DNA of 64,000 nt from positions 1 to 64,000 of the forward strand of contig NZ_BAAAEN010000027.1 in assembly GCF_039523035.1 (NCBI RefSeq). Reading direction: 5' to 3'. Shown here piece after piece: positions 9,007 through 16,643 of this stretch. The DNA comes from Pigmentiphaga daeguensis. GTDB taxonomy: Bacteria > Pseudomonadota > Gammaproteobacteria > Burkholderiales > Burkholderiaceae_B. The translations under genes and the position numbers were made by a program. The notes below the pieces were generated by a model, which was not told the origin of the DNA, made no database searches, and saw only the letters and a program-made list of their open reading frames with translations. The first letter of the stretch is position 1. Every line of letters begins with the position of its first letter.

Positions 9007-9984
9007 ATGACCACCATACGACGTGCTTTCCTTGTTTCGGCCGTGGCGCTGGGATGCGCCGCCACCGCGCAGGCCCAGACACCCTGGCCGGCCAAGCCCA
9101 TTCGCCTGATCGTGCCGTTCACGGCCGGCGGCAGCACCGACGGCATCGCGCGCCTGGTGGCGCAGAAGCTGGGCGAACGCCTGGGGCAGTCGGTCATCGT
9201 CGACAACGTCGGCGGTGGGGGAGGAACCATAGGCACCTACCGGGCGGCGCAGGCCGAGCCCGACGGCTACACGCTGTTGCTGGGCGTGGACAGCCCGGCG
9301 GCCATCGCGCAGTACGTCAATCCCCAGTCGGTCAAGTACGACACCGCGCGCGACCTGGTCGCCATCGGACTCATCGCGACCCAGCCCATGGTCATCATGG
9401 GCCGCCCGGGCCTGCCGGCGGACTCCTTCGCCAAGGTGCTGGAGATGGCCAAGGCCCAGCCCGACACGCTGACCTACGCCACCTCGGGCATAGGCACGGT
9501 GCTGCACCTTGCCATGGAGATCATCCAGCAGCAGGCCCAGGTGCGCCTGCGCCACGTGCCGTACCGCGGCGGGGCCCAGGCCACCACCGACCTGCTGGGC
9601 AATCAGGTCGACCTGGCCATCCTGGCCTCGGGTTCGGCGGTGCCGCTGGTGGCTGCGAAGAAGGTGAAGGGCCTGGCCGTGACCACCGCTCAGCGCCTGC
9701 CCACGCTGCCCGACGTGCCTGCCATCGGCGAGCTGCCGGCCCTGAAGGGCATGGCGATGACGGCCTGGATCGGCCTGTTCGCGCCTGCGCGCACGCCGGC
9801 GAGCGTGGTGGCCAGGTTGAATTCGGAATTGAACCAGGTGCTGCAATTGCCCGAGGTCAAGACCAAGTTCGCCGAACAGTCCGTGGCGCCGGGAACCGGC
9901 AGCGCGGCGCAGTTCGGCGACTTCGTCAAGAAAGAGCAGGCGCGCTACCAGCGCATCGTCAAGGATGCGAACATCAAAGAGTGA
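9007..9984 (+). CDS. Bug/TctC-family extracytoplasmic solute-binding protein
   Basis: A 325-residue periplasmic binding protein with a 23-residue signal peptide ending AQAQ, followed by the family opening WPAKPIRLIVPFTAGGSTDGIAR. Later segments are DNVGGGGGTIG, EPDGYTLLLG, HVPYRGGAQATTDLLGNQVD and LAVTTAQRLPTLPDVPA, all standard for the family. It starts 5 bp after the deaminase stop, so the two are probably one operon and the ligand may be a purine-related or organic acid compound (inference). No TctA/TctB membrane subunits lie nearby, as is usual for this expanded family. Confidence 0.93.
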   Translation: MTTIRRAFLVSAVALGCAATAQAQTPWPAKPIRLIVPFTAGGSTDGIARLVAQKLGERLGQSVIVDNVGGGGGTIGTYRAAQAEPDGYTLLLGVDSPAAIAQYVNPQSVKYDTARDLVAIGLIATQPMVIMGRPGLPADSFAKVLEMAKAQPDTLTYATSGIGTVLHLAMEIIQQQAQVRLRHVPYRGGAQATTDLLGNQVDLAILASGSAVPLVAAKKVKGLAVTTAQRLPTLPDVPAIGELPALKGMAMTAWIGLFAPARTPASVVARLNSELNQVLQLPEVKTKFAEQSVAPGTGSAAQFGDFVKKEQARYQRIVKDANIKE

Positions 9985-9990
9985 CGCGGT

Positions 9991-10010
9991 GCCGGGGCGC
10001 GCGCCCCGGC
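9991..10010. terminator. Perfect GC palindrome between converging genes
   Basis: The 20-bp palindrome GCCGGGGCGCGCGCCCCGGC fills the 29-bp gap between the converging Bug and aldehyde dehydrogenase genes. It would fold into a strong hairpin in transcripts from either strand. There is no T-run on either side, so it may act as a stability element or in Rho-assisted termination instead of as an intrinsic terminator. Confidence 0.5.
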
Positions 10011-10013
10011 GTG

Positions 10014-11477
10014 CTACAGGGCAACGTGCACGTTCTTGACCTGGGTGTAGGACAATAGTTCCTCCAGGCCTTCTTCGCGCCCCAGCCCCGATTTCTTGTA
10101 GCCGCCGAAGTTGGCGCCCAGATAGTGGGCGCTGCTGGTGTTGATCCAGATGTAGCCCGCTTCGATGCGCTGCGCCAGGCGGTGCGCGCGAGCCAGGTCC
10201 CGGGTGTAGATCGATGCGCTCAAGCCGTAGTCGACGCTGTTGACGTCGGCGATGAGCTGGTCTTCGTCGCTCCATCTGATGACCGACAACACCGGCCCGA
10301 AGATTTCTTCGCGGAAGATCCGCATGGCCGGCGTGACGTCGGCGAAAACGGTTGGTTCGATGAACCAGCCCTTGGCCAGCGCCGGGTCGTCCGGCCGCTT
10401 GCCGCCGGCGACGAGGCGGGCATCTTCGGAAATGCCCAGCTGTATGTAGGACATGACTTTGTCGAACTGGGCCTCGGAAATCAGGCAGCCCATGGTGGTG
10501 GCGGGGTCGGTCGGCAGGCCGCAGCGATGCAGCTTGGGAAGCTGCGCGCAGAGGCGCTCGAGGACGGCGTCGTACAGGGAGTCGTGGACGAACAGCCGCG
10601 AGGTGGAGCCGCACGACTGGCCCGCCCAGGTGAAATTCATGCCGTTGATCGCGCCCTGCACGGCGGTTTCCAGATCGGCGTCGGGGCAGACGACCAGGGG
10701 GTTCTTGCCGCCGAGCTCGAGCGTGACCGGCATGATCTTGTCGGCGGCATTGCGCAGGATGGCGGCACCGGTGCCGGCCGAGCCGATCAGCGCAACCTTC
10801 CTGACCGTCGGATGAAGCACCAGGGCTTCGCCGCAGTCGCTGCCGCCGGTGACGATGTTCAAGGTCCCCGGCGGCAGGATGCCGTCGATGATCTCGGCAA
10901 AGCGCAGGGCCGATAGCGGCGCTTGATCCGGCGCTTTCATGATCACGCTGTTTCCCGCCGCCAGGACGGGCGCCATCTTGCCGGCAAGAAACATCAGGGG
11001 GTGGTTGTAGGCGACGATGCGCGCCACCACGCCCAGCGGTTCGCGCATGCTGTAGTTCAGTCCCCGATCCGCGGTCGGTATGGTCTCGCCCTTGAGCTCG
11101 TGGACCAGGCCGGCGTAATAGTCGATCTGCGCCGCGGCGTTCAGGGCGTCCGGCCGCATGCGCTGGATCGGGTTACCGCAATTGGCGGCATCGAGATGGG
11201 CGAGTTCGTCCGCGTGGTCGCGGACCCGCCGCGCGATTTCGCGCAGCCGCGCGCCGCGCTCGGCCGCCGGCAGCCGGGACCAGGCGAGGAAACCCTGGTG
11301 GGCGGCCTCGGCGGCGGCGGCGATGTCCTCGGCGTTGGCTTCCGGCGCCTGGGCCAGGATTTCTCCGGTCGCGGGATTGAACGTGGGACGATAACCGCCG
11401 GCCGGTTCGTGCCACTTGCCCCCATAGTAGAGCGCGAGCCGCTTGGGCAGGGGAGGGGCGGTAAGTGCTTGGGTCAT
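10014..11477 (-). CDS. NAD(P)-dependent aldehyde dehydrogenase
   Basis: A 487-residue member of the ALDH superfamily that oxidises an aldehyde to the acid. Seen: YNHP with N158, MKAPDQ with K181 for cofactor binding, the GSAGTG turn at 232-237, general base E254 in LELGGKNP and nucleophile C289 in AGQSCGSTSR. It resembles betaine-aldehyde or aromatic aldehyde dehydrogenases, but the substrate is not determined. Its ATG shares one base with the TGA of the upstream dioxygenase (TGATG), so the two are coupled. It is the last gene of a leftward cluster SDR-Bug-dioxygenase-ALDH. Confidence 0.92.
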   Translation of the reverse strand: MTQALTAPPLPKRLALYYGGKWHEPAGGYRPTFNPATGEILAQAPEANAEDIAAAAEAAHQGFLAWSRLPAAERGARLREIARRVRDHADELAHLDAANCGNPIQRMRPDALNAAAQIDYYAGLVHELKGETIPTADRGLNYSMREPLGVVARIVAYNHPLMFLAGKMAPVLAAGNSVIMKAPDQAPLSALRFAEIIDGILPPGTLNIVTGGSDCGEALVLHPTVRKVALIGSAGTGAAILRNAADKIMPVTLELGGKNPLVVCPDADLETAVQGAINGMNFTWAGQSCGSTSRLFVHDSLYDAVLERLCAQLPKLHRCGLPTDPATTMGCLISEAQFDKVMSYIQLGISEDARLVAGGKRPDDPALAKGWFIEPTVFADVTPAMRIFREEIFGPVLSVIRWSDEDQLIADVNSVDYGLSASIYTRDLARAHRLAQRIEAGYIWINTSSAHYLGANFGGYKKSGLGREEGLEELLSYTQVKNVHVAL

Positions 11478-12358
11478 CAGGAAATCCTCTCGCCCTTGAC
11501 TGTGATGCGGCGCAGCTTGCGCAGTTCGCTGGCGTCGAAGTCGCCGCGGGCGTGCAGCATGCAGCGGTTGTCCCAGATCAGCAGGTCGCCCGGCGTCCAG
11601 GTATGTTCGTAGATGAATTCGGGTTGTTCCTGGTGGTCGAACAGCGACTCGAGCAGCGCGTCGCTTTCCTCCCGGGGCATGCCGACGATGTATTCGGTCA
11701 TGAGGCGGTTGACGTAAAGCGCCTTCCGGCCCGTGACGGGGTGCGTGCACACGACGGGCTGGGCATAGGAGCGGACCTGGTCCGACGCCCGCGAACTGCT
11801 CAGGCGCATTGCTGCCGTCGGCGCGCTGGTCCCCGGCTCGTAGCTGTTGACGGCCTTGAGCCCGGCCAGGTGCTGGCGGGTGGCGGCGGGAAGCGCATCG
11901 AACGCCTTGTACATGTTGGCGAACAGCGTGTTGCCGCCTGTTTTCGGGATGGACATGGCATACAGCATGGTCGCCATCGACGGCTTCTCGACGTAGCACA
12001 TGTCGGAGTGGAAGAACATTTCGCCGTCGGGCAGGGCGCCGATGTACTGGCCGTCCTGTTTCTCGTTGGTGATGTACATGATGGCGGGATGGCCCTTGCT
12101 GATCGCGTATTCCCCCTGCGTCGTGGCCAGTTCGCCGAAGTTTTCGCCGAACCGGACCTGCTCGAGTTCGTCGAGCGATTGGTTGGGCAGGTAGAGCACC
12201 CCGTGGGCGTGCCAGGCCTCGAGCAGCCGCTTCAGCGTTGCGGCCGGCAGGGGGCGGGAGGCGTCGACGCCTTGGACCCGGGCGCCCAGCGCCGGCGAGA
12301 GCGGGTGTATCTCGGGACCGGCGGACGATGATGATGGGAGACGCTGTGTGGCGCTCAT
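11477..12358 (-). CDS. TauD/TfdA-family Fe(II)/2-oxoglutarate dioxygenase
   Basis: A 293-residue non-haem iron dioxygenase. The facial triad is visible as H117-x-D119 in MFFHSDMCY and distal H269 in CMLHARGDFD, with an arginine about 15 residues later for 2-oxoglutarate. The opening IHPLSPALGARVQGVD is typical of the TauD/TfdA family, which oxidatively cleaves sulfonates, aryloxyacetates and similar ethers. The product aldehyde could be passed to the coupled ALDH (inference). It lies downstream of a Bug gene with a 55-bp gap; all probably belong to the IclR-controlled cluster. Confidence 0.9.
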   Translation of the reverse strand: MSATQRLPSSSSAGPEIHPLSPALGARVQGVDASRPLPAATLKRLLEAWHAHGVLYLPNQSLDELEQVRFGENFGELATTQGEYAISKGHPAIMYITNEKQDGQYIGALPDGEMFFHSDMCYVEKPSMATMLYAMSIPKTGGNTLFANMYKAFDALPAATRQHLAGLKAVNSYEPGTSAPTAAMRLSSSRASDQVRSYAQPVVCTHPVTGRKALYVNRLMTEYIVGMPREESDALLESLFDHQEQPEFIYEHTWTPGDLLIWDNRCMLHARGDFDASELRKLRRITVKGERIS

Positions 12359-12413
12359 GTCTAAGCTCCTTTGGAATCGCGGCGGGGCCGCGGATGATCG
12401 CTGTGCATTGCCG

Positions 12414-13379
12414 TTACTCGGCGGAGATGTGGGCCGTCTTGATGACGTGCCGCCATTCGTCGAGCTCCGACGAGAGCAGCGTTGCAAGCTCGCTCGGCCC
12501 GCCAGGCGTCGGGATGATGCCCCGCGCGAGCAGTTCCTTCCTGATGTCGGGATCGTCGAGCAGTGCGAGCAGTTTCCGGCTGAGCCGGTCCACGGTTTTC
12601 TGGGGCGTCGCGCGGGGGACGAATACGCCGAGCCAGTCGTAATTGTTGAGGCCGGCGATGCCGCTTTCGCGGAAGGTGGGGACGTTGGGAGTCCACTGCG
12701 AACGTGTGTCTCCCGTCGTTGCGAGCATCTTGAGCTTGCCCGAGGCGGTCATCGACAGGACGGAATGCAGGGGGAACAGGGCGAACTGGACCTGGCCGCC
12801 GATCAGGTCGGTGACAGCGCCCGCGGAGCCTTTGTAAGGAATGTGCACGACGTCCATGTCGGTGATCTGCCGGAGCTGTTCGGTGCGCAAGTGATGGGGA
12901 GTGCCGGTCCCGGGAGTGCCGTAGTTGAGCTGGCCGGGTTTCTTCTTGGCGAGCGCGACGAAATCGCCGATCGTTTCCACCGGCAGGGCCGGGTTGACCA
13001 CGGCCGCGACCAGCATCTTGCCGATGCGGACCACCGGCGCGAAATCGTGGACCGGATCCCAGGTCAGGTTGGTGTAGAGCGAGCTGATCATGGCCATCGT
13101 GTTCGGCACGAACAGGATGGTGTTGCCGTCTGGTGCCGCCTTGGCGACCGCGCCGATGCCTATCGTGCCGCTGGCGCCGGTGCGGTTCTCGACGACGACC
13201 GCCTGGCCGAGGGCTTGCGACAGCTTGGGCGCCATCAGCCGTGCGGCGATGTCGCTGCCCGTGCCCGGTGTGGTGGGCACGACGATGGTAAGGATTTTCG
13301 AGGGGGGTTCCTGGGCGTGCGAGGGAACCAGCGCCGATAGCAGCGCGGCATGCAGGATGAAACCAAGCAATTTCTTCAC
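12414..13379 (-). CDS. Bug/TctC-family extracytoplasmic solute-binding protein
   Basis: A 321-residue protein with a signal peptide (MKKLLGFILHAALLSALVPSHAQ), then ILTIVVPTTPGTGSDIAARL, ENRTGASGTIG, HIPYKGSAGAVTDLIGGQVQ and LATTGDTRSQWTPNVPT. A Shine-Dalgarno AGGAG lies 7 bp before the ATG. It sits between the SDR gene and the dioxygenase in a leftward cluster, so its ligand is likely the substrate those enzymes degrade (inference). It differs enough from the other Bug proteins in this window to suggest a separate ligand. Confidence 0.93.
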   Translation of the reverse strand: MKKLLGFILHAALLSALVPSHAQEPPSKILTIVVPTTPGTGSDIAARLMAPKLSQALGQAVVVENRTGASGTIGIGAVAKAAPDGNTILFVPNTMAMISSLYTNLTWDPVHDFAPVVRIGKMLVAAVVNPALPVETIGDFVALAKKKPGQLNYGTPGTGTPHHLRTEQLRQITDMDVVHIPYKGSAGAVTDLIGGQVQFALFPLHSVLSMTASGKLKMLATTGDTRSQWTPNVPTFRESGIAGLNNYDWLGVFVPRATPQKTVDRLSRKLLALLDDPDIRKELLARGIIPTPGGPSELATLLSSELDEWRHVIKTAHISAE

Positions 13380-13454
13380 GTTTGTCTCCTTTCCGTGGTC
13401 GAGTCGGCGGGTGCTGCGCGAAGACCGGCCCGCCGGGGCCCCGTCTGCGCGGGT

Positions 13455-14219
13455 TCAGTGCAGGCAGTTGCCGCCATCGACGACCAGGGTCTGGCCGGTG
13501 ATGAAGTCGCTGTCCGGTGAGGCGAAGAACACGACGGCGCCGGTCAGGTCCTGGGGGGCCTGGACCCGTTTCAGGGCGCGTACGGAGGCGGCGTCGTTGC
13601 GCATCTTGAGCGTGCCCGCGTCGGGACTTTCTTCCGAGAGCGTGCTGCCCGGAGCCACGCAGTTGACGCAGATGTTGTGGGCGCCGACTTCGTTGGCGAG
13701 CGTCTTGGTGAAACCCAGGACGCCGGCTTTCGATGCCACGTAGTGGATGCGGCCGGGCGAACCCTTGATGGCGGTGCTGGAGCTGATGTTGATGATCTTG
13801 CCGTAGCTCCGTTCCCGCATGTGGGGGATGACCGCGAGACTGGCGAGCCAGGCGCCTTTCAGGTTGACGCTCATCATGCGGTCCCATTCTTCGATGCTGA
13901 TCTGGTCGAAGGCCGCGCGCGACATCGGCACCGTGGCGAAGATGGCCGCGTTGTTGACCAGGATGTCGATCTTGCCGAAATGCTCGACCGCCGAGGCGGC
14001 CATGCGCTTCACGCTGTCCGGGTTGGAAACGTCGGTCTGGATCGCCAGGGCTCGGTGGCCGCCGGCGACCAATTCCTGCGCGACGGCCGAACCTGCCTCG
14101 CCATCCAGTTCGGCAACGACGATCGCCGCGCCCTCCTGCGCCAGGCGGTGGGCATAGGCCTTGCCGATGCCGTGTCCGCCGCCGGTGACGATGGCTACCC
14201 GTCCTTCCAATCTACTCAT
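13455..14219 (-). CDS. Short-chain dehydrogenase/reductase
   Basis: A 254-residue classical SDR. The cofactor glycines are TGGGHGIG at 12-19, NNAA is at 89-92 and N119 is present, and the catalytic set is S146-148 with Y160-x3-K164. The ending GQTLVVDGG is characteristic of the FabG-like/3-hydroxy-dehydrogenase branch. The start at 14219 (MSRLEG) has GGAGACGA upstream; an earlier in-frame start at 14252 would run into the operator region. It is the first gene of the leftward cluster and faces an IclR regulator across 135 bp. Confidence 0.92.
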   Translation of the reverse strand: MSRLEGRVAIVTGGGHGIGKAYAHRLAQEGAAIVVAELDGEAGSAVAQELVAGGHRALAIQTDVSNPDSVKRMAASAVEHFGKIDILVNNAAIFATVPMSRAAFDQISIEEWDRMMSVNLKGAWLASLAVIPHMRERSYGKIINISSSTAIKGSPGRIHYVASKAGVLGFTKTLANEVGAHNICVNCVAPGSTLSEESPDAGTLKMRNDAASVRALKRVQAPQDLTGAVVFFASPDSDFITGQTLVVDGGNCLH

Positions 14220-14231
14220 TTCGTCTCCTTT

Positions 14232-14317
14232 TTGTCCATATAACGGACTCAATATTTATCTTATGGACAATTATTGGAACTGTCAATTTCTGAGATAATT
14301 GTCCGTACAGAGGACAA
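14232..14317. promoter_or_regulatory. Two matching inverted-repeat operators between SDR cluster and iclR
   Basis: TTGTCC-N7-GGAC occurs at 14232-14248 and TTGTCC-N7-GGACAA at 14299-14317, with a lone GGACAA half-site at 14265-14270. Both full sites have the same 7-bp spacer, and they flank the divergent promoters. The natural candidate binder is the IclR protein encoded at 14355. The first site lies just upstream of the SDR Shine-Dalgarno and the second just upstream of iclR, which fits repression of both directions. Confidence 0.6.
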
Positions 14318-14354
14318 AACAAGTATCCGCGAACGAGCGGGGGAACATCGAATA

Positions 14355-15128
14355 ATGGGAATAAAAAGAAAACCGGCATCCACGAGCCAGAACGAAAGTG
14401 TCCGCGCGGTCAGCCGAGCGCTGGACATCCTGAAGGCCTTCACCGTGCAGGATCCGGAGCTGACGGCAACCGAATTGCTCGACCGGGTCGACCTGAGCCG
14501 GCCAACGCTTTACCGCCTGCTCTACACGCTCGAAGACAGCGGTTTTCTGGTCTCCTCGGGCGATCCGCAGAAGTTCAACCTGGGCCCCGCCGTTGCGCAC
14601 TTGTCCCATGTCTGGACGGCGTCGCTGAATCTGGCCGAGTTGGCCGAGCCGGTACTGCGCAACGTCTGGAAGCTGACGGGCGAGACGGTGGCGTTATTCG
14701 TGCGGCAGGGCGACTACCGCCTGTGCATCGCCGAGTTTCCGAGTGCACACGCGCTGAGTTTCAAGCGCGGGATCGGACACCGGGAACGCCTGGTTTTCGG
14801 CGCGAGCGGCCATGCGATCCTGGCGCATATGGAGATGACGCCGCAGGAGCTGAAGGACTATCTGGCAGGGGTGGACGTGGACTTCGATGCCTATCGCGCG
14901 GAGCTGGAGTTCGTTCGCAGCCATGGTTATGCCGTCAGCAAGGAAGAACTGCTACGCGGCGCGGTGTCGATCGCCGCTCCCTTTTTCGATAAACCGGGCA
15001 AGGTCGCTGGGGCGATCGTGGTTTTCGGTCCCAGCGCCCGCCTGGGGAAAGAACAGGTCGATGAAATCGCTGCGCTGGTGTCGCAAGAGTCGCGTACGTT
15101 GACCCGGCTGTTGTGCGGCAGCGCGTGA
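14355..15128 (+). CDS. IclR-family transcriptional regulator
   Basis: A 257-residue regulator. The winged helix-turn-helix spans about residues 15-75 (VRAVSRALDILKAF, then DLSRPTLYRLLYTLEDSGFL), followed by the IclR effector domain with GETVALFVRQGDYRLCI and GAVSIAAPFFDKPGKVAGAIVV. The ATG at 14355 begins just before the domain, whereas an upstream in-frame reading would include the operator. It is divergent from the SDR-Bug-dioxygenase-ALDH cluster and probably controls it in response to the imported substrate (inference). A tRNA-Val gene follows on the same strand. Confidence 0.9.
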   Translation: MGIKRKPASTSQNESVRAVSRALDILKAFTVQDPELTATELLDRVDLSRPTLYRLLYTLEDSGFLVSSGDPQKFNLGPAVAHLSHVWTASLNLAELAEPVLRNVWKLTGETVALFVRQGDYRLCIAEFPSAHALSFKRGIGHRERLVFGASGHAILAHMEMTPQELKDYLAGVDVDFDAYRAELEFVRSHGYAVSKEELLRGAVSIAAPFFDKPGKVAGAIVVFGPSARLGKEQVDEIAALVSQESRTLTRLLCGSA

Positions 15129-15140
15129 GGCGATCACTGT

Positions 15141-15170
15141 TTGACACTCATGAAAAAAACCATGTAGAAT
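15141..15170 (+). promoter_or_regulatory. Sigma-70 promoter of tRNA-Val
   Basis: A consensus -35 TTGACA at 15141-15146 and a -10 TAGAAT at 15165-15170 are separated by 18 bp in an AT-rich stretch. Transcription would begin near 15177, about 18 bases before the tRNA. Confidence 0.7.
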
Positions 15171-15194
15171 TTAATTCTTCGCTGCACAAACAGC

Positions 15195-15271
15195 AGGCGC
15201 GTAGCTCAGTTGGTTAGAGCACCACCTTGACATGGTGGGGGTCGTTGGTTCGAATCCAATCGCGCCTACCA
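15195..15271 (+). tRNA. tRNA-Val(GAC)
   Basis: The 77-nt sequence folds as a tRNA: acceptor AGGCGCG pairs with CGCGCCT, the D arm has TAGCTCAGTTGGTTAGAGCA, the anticodon stem CCACC/GGTGG encloses TTGACAT with anticodon GAC, and the T arm has GGTTCGAATCC. The 3' CCA is encoded (ACCA at 15268-15271). A terminator follows within 10 bases. Confidence 0.96.
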
Positions 15272-15280
15272 GATTCCAGG

Positions 15281-15315
15281 GGCCCGGTACGAATTTTCGT
15301 GCCGGGCCTTTCTGT
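15281..15315 (+). terminator. Intrinsic terminator of tRNA-Val
   Basis: GGCCCGGTACGA at 15281-15292 pairs with TCGTGCCGGGCC at 15297-15308 (one G-U pair, 4-nt loop), followed by TTTCTGTTTT. It ends the tRNA transcript and also lies downstream of the converging HigA-type gene. Confidence 0.8.
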
Positions 15316-15322
15316 TTTGGGG

Positions 15323-15604
15323 TCAGGTGGATTCCAGGATCCGCATCTCGATGTGCAGCCCGGCGGCCGTCGCCATGTTCACCAGAGCATCGAGGCCAAA
15401 CAGGTTGATCTTGCCACGCATCAGATCAGAGACCCGCGGCTGGGTTACACCGAAGAGCTTCGCGGCCTGCTGCTGGCTCATCTCGGTGCGGGCGATGTGG
15501 TTCTTCAGCGCTGTCATGAGGACCGAGCGCAACTTCATGTTCTCCGCTTCTTCCGGGGTGTCCTCGATCGCATCCCAGACGCTGGTAAAGCGTTGATTGC
15601 TCAT
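15323..15604 (-). CDS. HigA/XRE-type antitoxin with helix-turn-helix
   Basis: A 93-residue protein with a Cro/C1-type helix-turn-helix in the middle: MSQQQAAKLFGVTQPRVSDL, followed by RGKINLFGLDALVNMA. This is the arrangement of HigA2/XRE antitoxins, which bind their own promoter and neutralise a RelE-like partner. Its ATG overlaps the TGA of the upstream toxin gene by 4 nt. The gene order toxin then antitoxin is that of higBA systems. The surrounding composition is less GC-rich than the neighbours, which suggests acquisition. Confidence 0.85.
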   Translation of the reverse strand: MSNQRFTSVWDAIEDTPEEAENMKLRSVLMTALKNHIARTEMSQQQAAKLFGVTQPRVSDLMRGKINLFGLDALVNMATAAGLHIEMRILEST

Positions 15605-15939
15605 AGCCTTAGTTCCTTCAACAAATCGCGGTAACGCTTGGACGCCAATTCCAAGTCCGCCTTGCTGGTTTTTTCTGTCTTCTTCTGGAAGCAGTGAAGG
15701 ACATAAACGGCATCAGCGAACTTGGCAATGTATATGATCCGGAACGCTCCTGCTGCGTCACGAATCCGGATCTCCCTTACACCTTGGCCCACGGTGGGCA
15801 TGGGTTTCCAGTCGTCCGGCTCCTGGCCATTCTGTACCTGATCAAGTTGATGGCCGGCCTCGCGTCTAGGTCCAAGCGGAAACGCGCGGAGGTCGTCAAG
15901 GGCACTGCCTCGGAACTCGACGGATTTGGGATTTACCAT
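15601..15939 (-). CDS. RelE/HigB-like (Gp49 family) toxin
   Basis: A 112-residue protein from the ATG at 15939. It matches the phage-derived Gp49/HigB toxins: AFPLGPRREAGHQLDQVQNG, DWKPMPTVGQGVREIRIRDAAGAFRIIYIAKF and VYVLHCFQKKTEKTS. This group of ribosome-dependent mRNA interferases cuts translated mRNA. A TTG at 15954 is in frame, but ATG 15939 is favoured because it sits one helical step after a good -10 box. It forms an operon with the downstream antitoxin. Toxicity and mRNA cleavage are inferred from family only. Confidence 0.85.
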   Translation of the reverse strand: MVNPKSVEFRGSALDDLRAFPLGPRREAGHQLDQVQNGQEPDDWKPMPTVGQGVREIRIRDAAGAFRIIYIAKFADAVYVLHCFQKKTEKTSKADLELASKRYRDLLKELRL

Positions 15940-15942
15940 GCA

Positions 15943-15968
15943 TGAATTATACAAAATTTTGTATTTTT
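15943..15968 (-). promoter_or_regulatory. Promoter and operator of the toxin-antitoxin operon
   Basis: The perfect palindrome ATACAAAATTTTGTAT spans 15949-15964. On the minus strand it runs directly into the -10 box TATAAT, which ends 6 bases before the toxin ATG. The promoter is thus covered by the palindrome, as expected for autorepression by the antitoxin. Spacing implies a transcript starting at or within a base or two of the ATG, so the mRNA may be leaderless. Confidence 0.65.
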
Positions 15969-16170
15969 GAATAGAGGCATTGACGTCGGAGATTCACGTC
16001 GATGATCGAGCGACGGGTCATAGCGGCCGCGCTATTGATGAAGATGAGCACGTTCAAAAATCGTGGAATTTACGCCACCTATCCGCTAGCATGGGACCGA
16101 AGCGGCCGCTCGCAGAAACCCGGCCGCGCCGCCTGGCCCAGCGTAGCCAGGAACATCCAAGGAGGAGTCC

Positions 16171-16635
16171 GTGATCGAATTCATGCTCAATGGCAAGCAG
16201 GTGTCGGCCGACGTCGCCGACGACAAGCCCCTGCTGTGGGTGCTGCGGGAAGATTTCCAACTGACCGGTACCAAGTTTGGCTGCGGCATGGCGCAATGCG
16301 GCGCCTGTACCGTGCATTTCAACGGCCAGGCCACGCGTTCCTGCGTGCTGCCGGCGGCGGCCGTGAAGGGCGCGTCGGTCACCACGATCGAGGGGGTGAT
16401 GGAGACCCGTGCCGGCCAGGCGCTGCGCCAGGCGTGGATCGCGCACCAGGTGCCCCAGTGCGGCTACTGCCAGTCGGGACAGATGATGACCGCCGCCGGC
16501 ATGCTGGCGGGCGCGGACGGGCCGATGTCGCGCGAACAGGTGCTGGAAGGCATGGCGGGCAATCTGTGCCGCTGCGGCACCTACAACCAGATCGCCGACG
16601 CGGTGGTCAGCGTCGCCCAGAAACCCGCGGCATAG
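16171..16635 (+). CDS. Molybdenum hydroxylase small subunit, two [2Fe-2S] clusters
   Basis: A 154-residue iron-sulfur subunit of the xanthine dehydrogenase/isoquinoline oxidoreductase family (IorA-like). Cluster ligands are visible: C38, C43, C46 and C58 in the plant-ferredoxin domain, and C97, C100, C133 and C135 in the four-helix domain. It passes electrons from the Mo centre in the partner encoded next. The start is GTG at 16171, preceded by AAGGAGGA at ideal spacing. The 8-bp gap to the large subunit shows co-translation. Confidence 0.92.
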   Translation: MIEFMLNGKQVSADVADDKPLLWVLREDFQLTGTKFGCGMAQCGACTVHFNGQATRSCVLPAAAVKGASVTTIEGVMETRAGQALRQAWIAHQVPQCGYCQSGQMMTAAGMLAGADGPMSREQVLEGMAGNLCRCGTYNQIADAVVSVAQKPAA

Positions 16636-16643
16636 GAGGCGCC

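Noticed and set aside
15940..15954. TTG at 15954 as the toxin start
   Set aside because: It would place the start within the -10 region; ATG at 15939 fits the promoter and the family N-terminus better.
15195..16000. A genomic island inserted at tRNA-Val
   Set aside because: A toxin-antitoxin pair of lower GC lies next to the tRNA, but there is no integrase, and no duplicate of the tRNA 3' end was noticed downstream.
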